Shown here piece after piece: positions 8,244 to 16,521 of a stretch of DNA of 20,721 nucleotides; positions within the stretch are counted from its first letter, which is position 1, and each line of letters opens with the position of its first letter. Where the stretch lies: positions 1-20,721 of the forward strand of contig NZ_JBQCEE010000070.1 in NCBI RefSeq assembly GCF_051960575.1, written 5' to 3'. The position numbers and the translations under genes were made by a program. This DNA comes from JBQCEE01 sp051960575. Its GTDB lineage: Bacteria; Actinomycetota; Actinomycetes; Mycobacteriales; Jatrophihabitantaceae. The notes beneath the pieces are model-generated. The model saw nothing but the letters and a program-made list of their open reading frames with translations. It made no database searches and had not been told where the DNA came from.

Positions 8244-8747
8244 GTCGGCCTCGCTGCACGGGTCGTCGGCGCCGGGGCATGACGAGGCGCACGCGTCGTC
8301 GAGCCGGGCGATCACCCCGGTGCTGATCGCGGTCAGCGCGTCGACCTGCTCGGGCGTGAGGTGGTCGAACAGGTAGCGCCGCACCGCCTCGACGTGCGGG
8401 GGCGCCGCGGCCTCGATCGTGCGTCGGCCCTCGTCGGTGAGCTCGATGAAGGCGCCGCGGCGGTCGCTGGCGCAGTCGGCGCGCTGGATGAGCCCGCGCT
8501 GCTGCATGCGGCTGAGCTGGTGCGACAGCCGGCTCTTCTCCCAGCCGAGCGAGCGCGCCAGTTCGAGCACCCGCATCGTGCAGCCGTGGTCGCTGAGGTG
8601 GGCCATGACGGCGAAGTCGGCGAGCGACAGCCCGGCGTCGGCCTGCAGTTCGCGGTTGAGCTGCGCGTTGAGCCGGGCGTGCATGTCCAGGAACGCCCGC
8701 CAGGCCGCCTGTTCGCGGTCGGTCAGCCATCGGGTCGTGGACGTCAT
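8235..8747 (-). CDS. MarR-family transcriptional regulator
   Basis: This is a 170-residue winged-helix regulator. It shows the MarR dimer helices (AAWRAFLDMHARLNAQLNREL), then the DNA-binding part LSLADFAVMAHLSD, LARSLGWEKSRLSHQLSRMQQRGLIQR and the wing CASDRRGAFIELTDEGRR. It ends with a cysteine-containing tail (CASSCPGADDPC), so thiol sensing is possible but unproven. The ATG at 8747 has no Shine-Dalgarno, but TATGAT lies six bases before it, so the transcript may be leaderless. It starts seven bases after the PAP2 stop and may be co-transcribed with the lipid genes or control them. Confidence 0.93.
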   Translation of the reverse strand: MTSTTRWLTDREQAAWRAFLDMHARLNAQLNRELQADAGLSLADFAVMAHLSDHGCTMRVLELARSLGWEKSRLSHQLSRMQQRGLIQRADCASDRRGAFIELTDEGRRTIEAAAPPHVEAVRRYLFDHLTPEQVDALTAISTGVIARLDDACASSCPGADDPCSEADDL

Positions 8748-8783
8748 CGGCCGATCATACTCGGGGGCTTGTTGACACGTCAC
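8746..8783 (-). promoter_or_regulatory. Leaderless promoter and operator-like palindromes at the MarR start
   Basis: On the minus strand GTGACG is followed after 18 bases by TATGAT, and the MarR ATG comes six bases later, the layout of an actinobacterial leaderless promoter. A perfect 10-bp palindrome ATCGGCCGAT (8746-8755) lies across the start point, and TGACGTGTCA, an interrupted palindrome, overlaps the -35. Autorepression by MarR is plausible but inferred. Confidence 0.5.
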
Positions 8784-9429
8784 CGCGACGAGGTCGGACG
8801 AGGGTGTGGACGACGACCGCCGACCACCCCACGGCGAGCACCCATCCCCCGAGCACGTCGGTCGGCCAGTGCACGCCGAGATATAGGCGCGAGACGCCGA
8901 CCGCGGCCACGGCGAGCACGCCGAGCCCGAGGACGAGGGCCCGGAGGACAGGCCGGGCGACGGCCGCGGCGGCCACGACCGCCAGCATGCCCAGCCCGGC
9001 CGCGGCGATGGTGGCGTGCCCCGACGGGAAGGACAGGCCGCGGGCGCTGATGTGCGGCACACGCAGGCCGGCCGGTGGCCGGGTGCGCCGGACGACCGCC
9101 TTCACCACCTGCTCGGCCGCGTCGGCGCCCCAGACGGCGAGCACGAGCACGACCGCGTCGCGCACGCGGCGGCGCAGCACCAGCAGCACCGCCACGGCCG
9201 TCGATGCCGTCAGCACCCAGCCCGGCGCGCCGACGGTGGTCACCGCGCGCATCAGGCTCGTGAGCGCGCCCGCACGGTGCCCGGCCAGCGTGGCGATGAT
9301 CGGTCGGTCGACGTGCGGCACGCCGCTGTCCGGCAGCGTCGCGCCGACGGCACAGCCGAGGGCGACGACGGCCACCCACGCGAGTGCCAGCACGACCGCC
9401 GGGCGGCCCGGAGCGGACAGGCGTCTCAC
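8755..9429 (-). CDS. PAP2-family membrane phosphatase
   Basis: This 224-residue membrane protein has about six hydrophobic helices and all three motifs of the type 2 phosphatidic acid phosphatase family: K110-x6-R117-P118, PSGH at 135-138 and SRLYLGVHWPTD at 180-191. It should remove phosphate from a lipid such as phosphatidic acid or a prenyl diphosphate on the outer face of the membrane. The GTG start at 9429 overlaps the stop of the PAP2-kinase fusion gene (GTGA), so the two are coupled. Prenyl-diphosphate recycling for cell wall synthesis is an alternative to phosphatidate turnover. Confidence 0.94.
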   Translation of the reverse strand: MRRLSAPGRPAVVLALAWVAVVALGCAVGATLPDSGVPHVDRPIIATLAGHRAGALTSLMRAVTTVGAPGWVLTASTAVAVLLVLRRRVRDAVVLVLAVWGADAAEQVVKAVVRRTRPPAGLRVPHISARGLSFPSGHATIAAAGLGMLAVVAAAAVARPVLRALVLGLGVLAVAAVGVSRLYLGVHWPTDVLGGWVLAVGWSAVVVHTLVRPRRGDVSTSPRV

Positions 9430-10898
9430 GACCCGGGTATGCCCCGGTAGACCGTCAGTGCAGCGCGACGCATGGCGAAGCGCACCGTCGCCGGCGCGTC
9501 GAACACCTCGCCGTCGCAGGCCAGGCGCGTCGGCTCGTCGACCACCCGCACCGTGAGCTGCGGGGCACGCGACTCGTGGTAGCCCGATCGCCGCCGCAGG
9601 TCGAGGCCGAGGGCACCGGCCAGCACGGCCGTCGGTGACCCGCCGTGCCGCTCGTCGAGCAGCCGCACGTCGAGCACGCCGGTGTCGAGCGCGCGACGAC
9701 CGCGCGGCATGAAGCCCTTCGGGGTGTAGGCGTTGCTGCCGACGAAGAGCACGAGCAGCCGGCGGCGCACGCCGTCGACCTCGACCTCGAGCGGCGGGCA
9801 ACGCCGCGCGACCGTGGCGAGGGCGACGACGGCAGCGAGCGGCTTGCCGAGGCGGTCCTCCCACCGCTCGCGCGCGGCGACGAACTCCGGGTAGTGCCCG
9901 AGGCTGGCGGTGTTGAGGAAGACGTGGTCGTCGACCGTGCCGACGTCGACCCGGACCGCCCGGCCCTGGGCCAGGGCCTCCTGCGCGGCGGTCAGCTCGG
10001 TGAGGTCGAGGTCCTTGGCGAAGTGGTTGAACGTGCCGGCAGGCAGCACGAGCAGCGGTCGGTCGTGCCGCATCGCGGCCTGCGCGGCGCAGTTCACGGT
10101 GCCGTCGCCGCCGGCCACCGCGAGCACCTCGGCCCGGCCCGCTGCATCGTCCATGATCGCCGCGATGTCGACGTCCTCGCCGAGCTCGACGACCTCGGCG
10201 TCGGGCAGCAGGGCGCGGATCTCGTCGGGCAGCGTGTCCGACCGGCCCGGCCCCGAGAGCGGGTTGACGACCGCCACGACGCCACGGCCGGTGGGCCGCG
10301 ACGGCTGCGCGGCGGTGGGCTCGCCGCCGGCGCGGCGCACCTCGTGGTGGTGGGCGGGCACGGCGACGGCGCCGAGGGTCGCGATGCCGGCGCCGAGCGC
10401 GACGCCCGCGAGCAAGTCGCTCGGGTAGTGCACGCCGGTGTAGACCCGCGAGAACGCGACTGCGGCCGCGACCGCGCCGACCGGCACCGCGAGCCACGGC
10501 TGCTCGACCGCGACGGCCACGGCGAACGCCGCCGCCGAGGCGGAGTGCCCGGACGGGAACGAGCTCGACGCCGGCACGCGGTGGGCGATGCGGCGCATGG
10601 GGAACTCGACGAGACTCGGCCGCTGGCGGCGCAGCAGCCGCTTGCCGCCCTGGTTGGCGACCAGGCTGGTGACCGCGATCGACGCCAGCCCGCGCACGGC
10701 GGCGCGCCGCAGCGTCGGCCTCCCGGACGCGAGCAGGCCGGCCGACGCGGTCGCCCACAGCACGCTCTTGTCGGCGCACCGCGTCAGCAGTGGGATGGCG
10801 ACGTCCATCGCGGCCGGGGAGTCGTGGCGCGCGACGGCCCGGCTGACCTTGACGTCCCAGAGGTCGATGCGGCGGGCGAGCCGGCGCGGCCGGCCCAT
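9426..10898 (-). CDS. PAP2 phosphatase / diacylglycerol kinase-like fusion protein
   Basis: This 490-residue protein joins two opposing lipid-head-group enzymes. Residues 30-180 form a PAP2 domain with K86-x6-R93-P94, PSGH 115-118 and SRVYTGVHYPSD 150-161. Residues 205-490 form a lipid kinase domain of the DAGK/sphingosine-kinase class with VVAVVNPLSGPG, the nucleotide loop GGDGTVN at 263-269, LPAGTFNHFAKDL and a terminal CDGE motif. The architecture is known in Actinobacteria. The ATG at 10898 overlaps the DinB stop by one base (TGATG). The longer upstream open frame is a shadow of the DinB gene. Confidence 0.94.
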   Translation of the reverse strand: MGRPRRLARRIDLWDVKVSRAVARHDSPAAMDVAIPLLTRCADKSVLWATASAGLLASGRPTLRRAAVRGLASIAVTSLVANQGGKRLLRRQRPSLVEFPMRRIAHRVPASSSFPSGHSASAAAFAVAVAVEQPWLAVPVGAVAAAVAFSRVYTGVHYPSDLLAGVALGAGIATLGAVAVPAHHHEVRRAGGEPTAAQPSRPTGRGVVAVVNPLSGPGRSDTLPDEIRALLPDAEVVELGEDVDIAAIMDDAAGRAEVLAVAGGDGTVNCAAQAAMRHDRPLLVLPAGTFNHFAKDLDLTELTAAQEALAQGRAVRVDVGTVDDHVFLNTASLGHYPEFVAARERWEDRLGKPLAAVVALATVARRCPPLEVEVDGVRRRLLVLFVGSNAYTPKGFMPRGRRALDTGVLDVRLLDERHGGSPTAVLAGALGLDLRRRSGYHESRAPQLTVRVVDEPTRLACDGEVFDAPATVRFAMRRAALTVYRGIPGS

Positions 10899-11488
10899 CA
10901 CACGCGTCCGGCGGCGTCGCGGGCGGCGCGTTCGACGGTGGCGACGTACTGCTGCCACGCGGCCGGGTCGTCGTGGGTCAGGTTCGGATTGCCCGCACGC
11001 AGGCCGGCCGCGCCGTCGATCGTCTCGCGCACGATGTCGGCGTGCCCCGCGTGCCGGTTCGTCTCGGCGATCACGTGCACGAGCAGCCGGTGCAGGGTGG
11101 TGCGGCGCCGGTCGGACGGCCACCACGGGATCTCCGCCTCGGCCTCCAGCGGCAGGGCGGCGACGGTCGCGTCCGTGTGGGCGCAGGCGCGGCGGTACAG
11201 GCCGACGATGTCGTCGCGGGTCTCGTCGGCCCGCGCCCAGAGGTCGTCGTCGAGTGCGGCGCCGGGGTCGTCCCAGGTGGTCGGCTCGCCGAACGGACGG
11301 CCGAACGGCGGCCCGAAGTACCCCACCTCGACGTTGGCGAGGTGCTTGACCAGCCCGAGCAGGTTGGTGCCCGTCGGCGTCACCGGGCGCCGCACGTCGT
11401 ACTCGCCCAACCCCTCGAGCTTCCAGACTACGGCGTCACGCGCCACCGCGAGCGCGCGCTGGAGATCGTCCTTGGGGAGCGTGGTCAT
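10898..11488 (-). CDS. DinB-family protein (DUF664)
   Basis: This is a 196-residue four-helix-bundle protein. The metal-ligand histidines of the family are visible in LVKHLANVEVGYFG and HVIAETNRHAGHADIVRE, and the tail DGAAGLRAGNPNL is typical of actinobacterial DUF664. Some relatives are mycothiol- or bacillithiol-dependent transferases or isomerases; the true reaction here is unknown. The start is the ATG at 11488, with only a weak Shine-Dalgarno. It overlaps the PAP2-kinase gene by one base and diverges from the GAF-ANTAR gene. Confidence 0.9.
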   Translation of the reverse strand: MTTLPKDDLQRALAVARDAVVWKLEGLGEYDVRRPVTPTGTNLLGLVKHLANVEVGYFGPPFGRPFGEPTTWDDPGAALDDDLWARADETRDDIVGLYRRACAHTDATVAALPLEAEAEIPWWPSDRRRTTLHRLLVHVIAETNRHAGHADIVRETIDGAAGLRAGNPNLTHDDPAAWQQYVATVERAARDAAGRV

Positions 11489-11584
11489 GCCCCGAGCGTG
11501 CCAGTCGGCGCAGCGACCCGTCGTCCCCGGGCCGGATCGAGGTCGCCCGCGTGCGACACCGGCGCCGCGCGGGTAGTGGAGGGC

Positions 11585-12352
11585 ATGGCCAACAGCGACC
11601 AGGCGACACGACAGGAGAGCAGCACCGATCGCGCGCAGACGAGCGACGGGCATCCGCCCCGCCCGGGCGCCGCGCGCGACCTCACCGAACTGGCCCGCGA
11701 CCTCGACGCGGAGGGCTCGCCGCCGGCGGTGATGCGGCGGATCGTGCGGGCCGTCGTCGACCAGGTCGACGGCGCGACGGGGTCGGCGATCACGTTGCTC
11801 GAGCACGGCCGGCTCAGTTCTCCGGCCCACAGCGACGACCGTGCCCGCGCGGTCGGCGAGGCCCAGGCCCGCACCCGGCAGGGGCCCTGCGTCGACACGT
11901 CGCGCCAGGAGGTCACGCTGCGGGCCGACGACCTGCGCAGCGACCGGCGCTGGCCGCGGTGGGCGGAGGCCGCCGTGCAGCACGGCATCCACTCGGCGCT
12001 GTCCTTCCAGCTCTTCGTCGCCGGCAGCAGCATGGGCGCGCTCGACGTGTACGGCGACCAGCCGCGCGCCTTCGACGAGGAGGCCGAGGACTTCGGCCTG
12101 CTGCTCGCCGCGCACGCGGCCATCGCCCTCGCGTCCAGCCGGAAGATCGAGAACCTGCGGATCGCGCTCGCCTCGCGCGACGAGATCGGGCAGGCCAAGG
12201 GCATCCTCATGGAGCGCTACCGCATCGACGCCGGTCAGGCCTTCGACCTGCTGGTGAGGGCCTCGCAGCGCTCGCACCGCAAGCTGCGCGACATCGCGGT
12301 GCGCCTGGCCGAGACCGGCGAGCTGGTGCTCGACCCGCCGTCGACCGGGTGA
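11585..12352 (+). CDS. GAF and ANTAR domain regulator
   Basis: This is a 255-residue cytoplasmic regulator. Residues about 30-185 form a GAF domain (TELARDLDAEG, GPCVDTSRQEVTLRADDLRSDRRWPRWAEAA, SALSFQLFVAGSSMGALDVYG). Residues about 188-247 form an ANTAR domain with EIGQAKGILMERYRIDAGQAFDLLVRASQ, the part that binds paired RNA hairpins with hexaloops to prevent termination. The ATG at 11585 has GGAGGG very close upstream (one-base gap), so the in-frame GTG at 11576 is an alternative. It is divergent from DinB and lies 91 bp before the SDR gene. Its RNA targets are unknown, but see the hairpin at 4887-4910. Confidence 0.94.
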   Translation: MANSDQATRQESSTDRAQTSDGHPPRPGAARDLTELARDLDAEGSPPAVMRRIVRAVVDQVDGATGSAITLLEHGRLSSPAHSDDRARAVGEAQARTRQGPCVDTSRQEVTLRADDLRSDRRWPRWAEAAVQHGIHSALSFQLFVAGSSMGALDVYGDQPRAFDEEAEDFGLLLAAHAAIALASSRKIENLRIALASRDEIGQAKGILMERYRIDAGQAFDLLVRASQRSHRKLRDIAVRLAETGELVLDPPSTG

Positions 12353-12391
12353 GCCCAGCACCCTCAGCTGCTGCCTGGTGCGCCGGAGCCG

Positions 12392-12418
12392 GTGACGTGG
12401 AAGTGTGACACCGGTCAC
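12392..12418 (+). promoter_or_regulatory. Repeated GTGAC half-sites upstream of the SDR gene
   Basis: GTGAC occurs at 12392-12396 and 12405-12409, and its inverse GTCAC at 12414-12418. The last two form a palindrome GTGAC-ACCG-GTCAC. The group lies 26 bp before the SDR start, a place where a TetR- or GntR-like regulator could act. No regulator gene sits beside it. Confidence 0.35.
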
Positions 12419-12443
12419 CCACCACCGGACCGCGGAGGAGCCC

Positions 12444-13238
12444 ATGACCTCGCTCGACCTGACCGGACGACGCGCGCTGGTGACCGGCGGCGCGCAGGGC
12501 CTCGGCGAGGCCATGGCCACGGCGCTCGCGGGCGCCGGCGCGCGCGTCGCGGTCGCCGACGTCCAGGACGACCTCGGCCCGAAGGTCGCCGAGAGCCTCG
12601 GCGCAGGCCACATCTTCGTCCCGCTCGACATCACCGACGACGCCGCGTGGGGCGAGGCGATCGACGACACCGTGTCGCGGCTCGGCGGCCTCGACATCGT
12701 CGTCAACAACGCCGGCGTCGAGATCACCAGCCTGCTCGTCGACCTCGACCCGGCGCAGGCCAGGACGATGCTGGACGTGAACCTGCTGGGCACCGCGCTC
12801 GGCATCAAGCACGCCTTCCGCGCGATGCGTCCGGGCGGGGCCGCAGGCAACGGCGGTGTCGTCATCAACGTCGCCTCGGTGGCGGCGACCATCGCCTTCC
12901 CCGGCATCGCCGTCTACTCGGCCACCAAGTCGGGCGTCGACCGGCTCACCCGCGTGGCCGCGATGGAGTCGGGGCAGCTCGGCTACGGCGTCCGCGTCAA
13001 CTGCATCTACCCCGGGCTCGTGCCGACGGCGATGGGCGCGGGGCTGGCCAACGACGTGGCGCGGCTCGGGCTGTTCCCCTCGCCGGAGGAGGCCGTCGCG
13101 ACGGTCATCGGCCTGACGCCGTCCGGCCGGCTCGGCGAGGTCACCGACATGGCCGACGCCGTCGTCTTCCTCGCCTCGGACGCCGCCCGCTTCATCAACG
13201 GCGTCGGGCTGCCGGTCGACGGCGGCATGGGCATGTGA
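12444..13238 (+). CDS. Short-chain dehydrogenase/reductase
   Basis: This is a 264-residue classical SDR, an NAD(P)-dependent oxidoreductase. It shows the Rossmann motif VTGGAQGLGEAMA, VADVQ after beta-2 (an acidic residue favours NAD), NNAGVEI, and the catalytic set Ser145, Tyr158 and Lys162 (YSATK), ending in the usual PVDGGMGM. I chose the ATG at 12444 because GGAGGAG lies just upstream; an in-frame ATG at 12405 has none. Its stop overlaps the start of the acyl-CoA ligase (TGATG), so the two are co-translated and probably act in one pathway, such as oxidation and activation of a carboxylic or hydroxy acid. Confidence 0.94.
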   Translation: MTSLDLTGRRALVTGGAQGLGEAMATALAGAGARVAVADVQDDLGPKVAESLGAGHIFVPLDITDDAAWGEAIDDTVSRLGGLDIVVNNAGVEITSLLVDLDPAQARTMLDVNLLGTALGIKHAFRAMRPGGAAGNGGVVINVASVAATIAFPGIAVYSATKSGVDRLTRVAAMESGQLGYGVRVNCIYPGLVPTAMGAGLANDVARLGLFPSPEEAVATVIGLTPSGRLGEVTDMADAVVFLASDAARFINGVGLPVDGGMGM

Positions 13239-14764
13239 TGCGGCTGGTCGACTACCTCGACAAGGGCGCCGACCTCGGCCCCGACCGCCCGTGCCTCACC
13301 ACCGACGGGGTGTCGCGCTCGTACGCCGAGGTGCGGGCGACGAGCGACGCGGTCGCTGCCGCGCTGGCCGCCCGCGGCGTGCGGCCGGGCGACCGGGTGG
13401 CGATCCTTTCGGCGAACGACCCGACGGCGTTCACCTGCGTCTTCGGCATCAGCCGCGCGGGCGCCGTCTGGTGCCCGATCAACCCGCGCAACGAGGCGGC
13501 CGAGAACCGCGAACTGCTCGACCTGTTCGGCTGCAGCGCGCTGCTCTTCCAGTCGTCGTTCGCGCCGCTCGTCGCGGCGATCCGCGGCGAGCTGCCGGCG
13601 CTGACGACCCTGGTCTGTCTCGACGGCCCGGCCGACGGCGCGCTGCCGTGGGACGAGTTCCTCGCGCTGGGCCGCGGCGGCGTCGACGAGACGCCTGTCG
13701 ACGACCTGGCGCTGATCGTCGGCACCGGCGGCACCACCGGCCGGCCGAAGGGGGTCGAGCTCACCACCGCCAACATCGAGGCGATGACCGCGGCGACGCT
13801 GATCAGCTATCCGTTCGACGGCCGCCCCGTGTACCTCGCGCTGGCGCCACTGACGCACGCCGCCGGGGTGCTCTGCTTCCCGGTGCTCTCGCTCGGCGGC
13901 GAGATCGTGATCATGCGCGCGCCCGACGTCGGCCACTTCCTCGAGCACCTCGAGGCGCACCGCGTCACGCACACCTTCCTGCCGCCGACGCTGATCTACA
14001 TGGTGCTCGCGCACGAGCGGCTGGACGAGACCGACCGCAGCTCGCTGCAGTGCTTCTGGTACGGCGCGGCGCCGATGTCCGCGACGCGGTTGGAAGAGGC
14101 ACTGACGCGCATCGGGCCGGTGATGGCCCAGCTGTTCGGGCAGACCGAGGCGCCGATGATGATCTCGACGATGGCTTCGCGCGACCACTTCCTGCCCGAC
14201 GGGTCGGTGGCGCGGGCGCGGCTGTCGTCGGCCGGGCGGCCCACCCCACTCGTCCGGGTCGGGATCATGGCGGCTGACGGCACGCTGCTGCCGACCGGCT
14301 CGACCGGCGAGATCGTCGTGCGCGGCTCGCTCGTCATGCGCGGCTACCACCGCAACCCGCAGGCCACCGCCGAGGCGTCCGCGCACGGCTGGCACCACAC
14401 CGGCGACATCGGGTACCTCGACGACGACGGCTACCTGTTCATCGTCGACCGCGCGAAGGACATGGTCATCACCGGCGGCTTCAACGTGTACTCGACCGAG
14501 GTCGAGCAGGCGCTGATGCAGCACCCCGACGTGCAGGACTGCGCCGTGCTCGGGCTGCCCGACGAGAAGTGGGGCGAGCGGGTCACCGCCGTCGTCCAGC
14601 TGCGCCCCGGCGCCGCCGTGACCCCGGACGAGCTGCGCGCCTTCGCCCGCGACCGGCTCGGCGGCGTCAAGACGCCCAAACAGATCGAGCTCTGGGACGA
14701 CCTCCCCCGCTCGAAGGTCGGCAAGATCCTCAAGCAGGAGATCAAGCAGTCCCTGCTGACCTGA
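13238..14764 (+). CDS. Acyl-CoA synthetase / AMP-dependent ligase
   Basis: This is a 508-residue adenylate-forming enzyme that activates a carboxylic acid with ATP and transfers it to CoA. Core motifs are A3 TGGTTGRPKG, A5 FGQTEAP, A7 HTGDIGYLDDDGYL, A8 RAKDMVITGGFNVYSTEVE and A10 PRSKVGKILKQEI with catalytic Lys496. There is no carrier-protein domain. The closest classes are medium- or long-chain fatty acyl and aromatic acyl-CoA ligases; I cannot choose the substrate. It overlaps the SDR stop by one base, and a hairpin at 14788-14816 follows. Confidence 0.93.
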   Translation: MRLVDYLDKGADLGPDRPCLTTDGVSRSYAEVRATSDAVAAALAARGVRPGDRVAILSANDPTAFTCVFGISRAGAVWCPINPRNEAAENRELLDLFGCSALLFQSSFAPLVAAIRGELPALTTLVCLDGPADGALPWDEFLALGRGGVDETPVDDLALIVGTGGTTGRPKGVELTTANIEAMTAATLISYPFDGRPVYLALAPLTHAAGVLCFPVLSLGGEIVIMRAPDVGHFLEHLEAHRVTHTFLPPTLIYMVLAHERLDETDRSSLQCFWYGAAPMSATRLEEALTRIGPVMAQLFGQTEAPMMISTMASRDHFLPDGSVARARLSSAGRPTPLVRVGIMAADGTLLPTGSTGEIVVRGSLVMRGYHRNPQATAEASAHGWHHTGDIGYLDDDGYLFIVDRAKDMVITGGFNVYSTEVEQALMQHPDVQDCAVLGLPDEKWGERVTAVVQLRPGAAVTPDELRAFARDRLGGVKTPKQIELWDDLPRSKVGKILKQEIKQSLLT

Positions 14765-14787
14765 CCTGACCGAGGCCCCCGGCCCGG

Positions 14788-14816
14788 ATCTCGTGACGGG
14801 AATTCCGTCACGAGAT
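14788..14816. terminator. Bidirectional terminator hairpin
   Basis: ATCTCGTGACGG (14788-14799) and CCGTCACGAGAT (14805-14816) form a perfect 12-bp stem around a five-base loop. It lies between the convergent acyl-CoA ligase and nitroreductase genes, 23 bp from each stop, and can serve both. There is no T-run. Confidence 0.8.
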
Positions 14817-14837
14817 GGGCGGACGGGGCGGGTCGGC

Positions 14838-15461
14838 TCACCAGCGGTCGACGTGGATGATCGCGTCGAGGTCGACGCGGGGGCCCGACTTGAAATCGGT
14901 GCCCTTGCTGTAGGCGACGGGGAGCAGCACGCCCTGGTGCACGTTCGCCGGGATGCCGAGGGCGTCGGCGACCTCCCGCTCGTACGCGAGGTGCAGGGTC
15001 GTCCAGGCCGATCCGAGGCCGCGGGCCCGCAACGCCAGTTGCAGGCTCCAGGCGGCGGGCAGCAGCGAACCCCACAGACCCGCCTGATTGCCTGCCGGCA
15101 GCTCGTCGCGCTCGGTCTCGATCGCCGCGATGACGTGCACCGGCACGTCGGCGAGCACGGTGCGCAGGTGGTCGGAACTGGACGCCATGCGCGCGGTCGC
15201 GTCGTCCGTGGCGGGGCGGGCGGCACGGTACGTGTCGTACGACCGCCCGTAGTGCTCCGCGATCACCGCCCGCAGCGACGGATCGGTGACGACGATCCAG
15301 TGCCACCCCTGCCTATTGCCGCCCGACGGTGCCTGCACGGCGACCTCGATCGCCTCGCGCACGATCTCGAGCGGCACCGGCCGCTCGAGGTCGAGCCGCT
15401 TGCGGACGGCCCGCGTGGTGGTCAGCAGCTGGTCGGGGTCGAGCGGCAGCAGGTCGGTCAT
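14838..15461 (-). CDS. Nitroreductase-family flavoprotein
   Basis: This is a 207-residue FMN-dependent oxidoreductase. The start of the family fold shows TTRAVRKRLDL and APSGGNRQGWHWIVV (flavin contact region), and the C-terminal part shows LWGSLLPAAWSLQLALRARGLGSAWTTLH and IPANVHQGVLLPVAY. Substrates may be nitroaromatics, quinones or ring systems; not decided by sequence. The ATG at 15461 has GGAAGG five bases upstream; a GTG six bases further up lies directly against that site and is less likely. It follows the flavin monooxygenase by 31 bp, so the two are likely co-transcribed. Confidence 0.91.
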   Translation of the reverse strand: MTDLLPLDPDQLLTTTRAVRKRLDLERPVPLEIVREAIEVAVQAPSGGNRQGWHWIVVTDPSLRAVIAEHYGRSYDTYRAARPATDDATARMASSSDHLRTVLADVPVHVIAAIETERDELPAGNQAGLWGSLLPAAWSLQLALRARGLGSAWTTLHLAYEREVADALGIPANVHQGVLLPVAYSKGTDFKSGPRVDLDAIIHVDRW

Positions 15462-15492
15462 GGTCACCTTCCATGTCGTGGACGCAGGATGC

Positions 15493-16512
15493 TCAGCGCC
15501 AGCCGAGTGCCGGCGCCACCTGTGTCAGCAGGGATTCGAGCACATGCGCGCAATAATCGACGCCGAGCTGGTTCGGGATCGTCAGCAGCAGCGTGTCGGC
15601 GGCCGCGATCGCCTCGTCGGCGGCGAGCTGTTCGATGAGCACGTCCGGCTCGCCCGCATACGTCTTGCCGAAACGCGCGATGCCGCCGGCGATCTGGCCG
15701 ACCTGGTCGCGCGAGCGGGTCTCGTTGCCGAAGAAGGCGTGGTCCTGGTCGGTGACGAGCGGGAAGATGCTGCGGCTGACCGACACCCGCGGCTCGAAGG
15801 CGTGTCCGGCGTCGGCCCAGGCCTTCCGGAACCGCTCGATCTGCTCGGCCTGCAGTTCGTGGAACGGCACGCCCGTGTCCTCGCTGATGAGCGTCGAGCT
15901 CATCAGGTGCATGCCCCGCCGCGCGGCCCACTCGGCCGTCGCCCGGGTGCCGGCACCCCACCAGATGCGCCGCCGCAGCCCCTCGCTGTACGGCTCGATG
16001 CGCAGCAGCCCCGGCGGGTTCGGGAACATCGGCCGCGGGTTCGGCTCGGCGAAGGCGTGCCCGTCGACGACGTCGAGGAAGACCCGCGTGTGCTCACGGG
16101 CCATGTCGGCGTGGTCCTGTCCCTCGGCCGGCACGTACCCGAAGTACTTGTAGCCCTCGATGACCTGCTCGGGTGAACCGCGGCTGATGCCGAGCTGCAG
16201 CCGCCCGCCGGCGATGAGGTCGGCGGCACCGGCGTCCTCGGCCATGTAGAGCGGGTTCTCGTAGCGCATGTCGATGACGCCCGTGCCGATCTCGATGCGG
16301 CTGGTACGGGCGCCGACGGCCGCGAGCAGCGGGAACGGCGAGGCGAGCTGTCGCGCGAAGTGGTGCACCCGGAAGTACGCACCGTCCGCGCCGAGCTCCT
16401 CGGCCGCGACCGCGAGGTCGATCGACTGGTGCAGCACGTCGGCCGCCGAGCGCGTGCGCGAGTACGGCGAGTCGGACCAGTGGCCGAACGACAGGAAGCC
16501 GATGCGTTTCAC
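15493..16512 (-). CDS. Luciferase-like (LLM class) flavin-dependent monooxygenase
   Basis: This is a 339-residue TIM-barrel flavoprotein of the bacterial luciferase superfamily. It shows MKRIGFLSFGHW, AEELGADGAYFRVHHFA, SRIEIGTGVIDMRYENPLYMAEDAGAADLIAGGRLQLGISRGSPE and the late segment RIWWGAGTRATAEWAARRGMHL. Members oxidise a substrate with reduced flavin and oxygen or use F420; which applies is open. The nitroreductase next door could supply reduced flavin or act on the same compound. The GTG start at 16512 has GGGGA four bases upstream. A neat inverted repeat lies just before it. Confidence 0.91.
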   Translation of the reverse strand: MKRIGFLSFGHWSDSPYSRTRSAADVLHQSIDLAVAAEELGADGAYFRVHHFARQLASPFPLLAAVGARTSRIEIGTGVIDMRYENPLYMAEDAGAADLIAGGRLQLGISRGSPEQVIEGYKYFGYVPAEGQDHADMAREHTRVFLDVVDGHAFAEPNPRPMFPNPPGLLRIEPYSEGLRRRIWWGAGTRATAEWAARRGMHLMSSTLISEDTGVPFHELQAEQIERFRKAWADAGHAFEPRVSVSRSIFPLVTDQDHAFFGNETRSRDQVGQIAGGIARFGKTYAGEPDVLIEQLAADEAIAAADTLLLTIPNQLGVDYCAHVLESLLTQVAPALGWR

Positions 16513-16521
16513 GCCGTCCCC

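Noticed and set aside
9645..11576. Plus-strand open frame of 643 codons opposite the PAP2-kinase and DinB genes
   Set aside because: Same reason: antisense to genes with complete catalytic motifs, and no recognisable protein features.
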